Shown one piece after another: positions 4,919 through 5,842 of a DNA stretch of 5,842 nt. The translations under genes and the position numbers were made by a program. The first letter of the stretch is position 1. Each line of letters starts with the position of its first letter. Under the pieces are notes generated by a model that was not told where the DNA came from, searched no databases, and saw only the letters and a program-made list of their open reading frames with translations. This DNA comes from Myxococcales bacterium (GTDB lineage: Bacteria > Myxococcota_A > UBA9160 > JALSIO01): positions 1 through 5,842 of the forward strand of contig JALSIO010000073.1 of assembly GCA_026989995.1 (NCBI GenBank), read 5' to 3'.

Positions 4919-5842
4919 CTAGACGGGAAGCCCGACCGCCCGCATCAGGGCGATGGCGTTGCTGCGGCGCACCACGCCCGGCCGGAGCCGATGGTCGAAG
5001 CGGATGCGGTCCCCCTCCATCCGGTCCTCGAAATGGGCGTTGGCGCCCCGGGGTGCGAGCTCGTCGGCGATCCGGGCGAGCGCGAGGTCGTGGGTGGTGA
5101 CGAGGCCGATGGCACCCCGGCCGTCGAGGGCGCGGATCACGGCCGCCGCCCCGAGCCTCCGATCGTGGGAATTGGTGCCCCGCAGGATCTCGTCGAGCAG
5201 GTAGAGGACGGGGCGCCCGCCCTCGGCTGCCCGCAGGATGTCCCGCAGGCGGAGGATCTCCGCGTAGAAGTGGGAGGCGCCCTCGGCCAGGGAGTCGAGG
5301 ATCCGGATCGAGGCCCCCACCTGCAGCTCGGAGAGGCGGAGCCACCGGGCGCGGACCGGCGCTCCCGCGAGCGCGAGCACGGTCGCGACACCCGCGCTGC
5401 GCAGCAGCGTGCTCTTGCCCGACATGTTGGATCCACTGACCACCAGGAAGCGGGGCGCCTCTCCGAGCTGCAGGTCGTTGCGCACGCAGCGCTCCTCGGG
5501 GATCAGGGGGTGGCCGAGGGCCTCCGCCTCGAAGCGGGGTTCGCCCGGGACGACCTCCGGGAAGCAGTCTTCCGGGCACTCGAAGGCGTAGGCGGCCAGG
5601 GAGAGCAGCGCCTCGATCTCCCCGAGCGCATCCATCCACCCCGGTACCGCCGGGCCGACCCGCGCCCGCCAGGCTTCGACCGCGAAGGCGAGCTGGGTAC
5701 CCCAGAGCAGCAGGGCCGCCACCGGGGCGAAGAGCTGGTTCCGCCGGGCGTCGGCGAGGTCGAGGCAGCGGCGCAGCCGCCGGATCTCCGCGGCGGCGTC
5801 CCGTCCGGACCCGGCCAGGCGGGCCTCGATCTCCCGGAGACG
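4919..5842 (-). CDS. MutS-family DNA mismatch repair-like ATPase, C-terminal part (5' partial)
   Basis: The reading frame stays open to the right edge, so the true start lies outside; the GTG at 5722 is internal. The visible part is 307 residues. It begins with a helical segment of the MutS core/lever type (ARRNQLFAPVAALLLWGTQL, about 32-51). It continues with the ATPase domain: Walker A GSNMSGKST (137-145, DNA 5408-5434), then SELQVGASIRILDSLAEGASHFYAEI, split across the signature region. Walker B is YLLDE (Asp217-Glu218) followed by the LRGTNSHD signature, and the switch histidine is His251 in LVTTHD. MutS ATPases dimerise on DNA and couple nucleotide binding to clamp changes. The protein ends soon after the ATPase core, without the C-terminal tail of MutS1, and no mismatch-recognition domain is visible. 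It looks like the less-studied MutS-like family often annotated simply as MutS; no symbol is given. MutS1 cannot be wholly excluded while the N-terminus is unseen. Convergent to mpl. Confidence 0.9.
   Translation of the reverse strand, partial: RLREIEARLAGSGRDAAAEIRRLRRCLDLADARRNQLFAPVAALLLWGTQLAFAVEAWRARVGPAVPGWMDALGEIEALLSLAAYAFECPEDCFPEVVPGEPRFEAEALGHPLIPEERCVRNDLQLGEAPRFLVVSGSNMSGKSTLLRSAGVATVLALAGAPVRARWLRLSELQVGASIRILDSLAEGASHFYAEILRLRDILRAAEGGRPVLYLLDEILRGTNSHDRRLGAAAVIRALDGRGAIGLVTTHDLALARIADELAPRGANAHFEDRMEGDRIRFDHRLRPGVVRRSNAIALMRAVGLPV

Noticed and set aside
4567..5100. Possible small gene starting with a GTG that overlaps the mpl stop codon
   Set aside because: The start overlap looks like coupling, but the product is low-complexity Arg/Ala/Pro/Gly, shows no good ribosome site, and runs far into the antisense of the MutS-family gene.
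4218..5639. Long - strand frame overlapping the MutS-family gene in another frame
   Set aside because: The MutS-family frame carries Walker A, Walker B and the switch histidine; this one is Arg/Pro/Gly-rich and has none.

Overview
This is a very GC-rich bacterial window (GC-heavy third codon positions throughout) with five protein genes and no mobile elements, RNA genes or CRISPR. Four genes on the + strand form a tight head-to-tail run. It starts with the C-terminal part of the replicative helicase dnaB, followed by an S66-family LD-carboxypeptidase (LdcA type), a beta-lactamase-fold serine hydrolase, and the muropeptide ligase mpl. After a 348-base intergenic segment comes a convergent gene on the - strand, the C-terminal ATPase part of a MutS-family protein that runs off the right edge. 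Mpl and LdcA together indicate a Gram-negative bacterium with meso-diaminopimelate peptidoglycan that recycles its wall. The GC content and gene styles would fit a deltaproteobacterial-type lineage (Myxococcota or Desulfobacterota) or a GC-rich gammaproteobacterium, but the window alone does not fix the taxon.

Layout. Positions 1-916 hold dnaB, cut at its 5' end. Eight bases later a GTG starts ldcA (925-1836). The serine hydrolase follows, best started at ATG 1897 behind a strong ribosome binding site, and ends at 3051. mpl starts at a TTG (3044) inside the end of the hydrolase gene, with a GGAGG six bases upstream, and ends at 4570. Positions 4571-4918 are non-coding as far as can be seen and hold several GC-rich hairpins, a 12-bp direct repeat and a G-quadruplex-type pattern. 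These fit a two-sided termination zone between convergent genes. Positions 4919-5842 are the MutS-family gene.

How the genes fit together. LdcA removes the terminal D-Ala from cytoplasmic muropeptides to give L-Ala-gamma-D-Glu-meso-Dap. Mpl joins that tripeptide directly to UDP-MurNAc, bypassing MurC, MurD and MurE. The hydrolase between them has no visible signal peptide, so it is plausibly a third cytoplasmic step, for example on pentapeptide or another amide or ester substrate; this is inference. The main points worth a second look are this hydrolase, a DnaB C-terminus that looks like the SSB C-terminal tip, and the alternative hairpins between the convergent genes. I see no clear evidence of a wholly new system: most of the window is well-recognised housekeeping in a compact arrangement.
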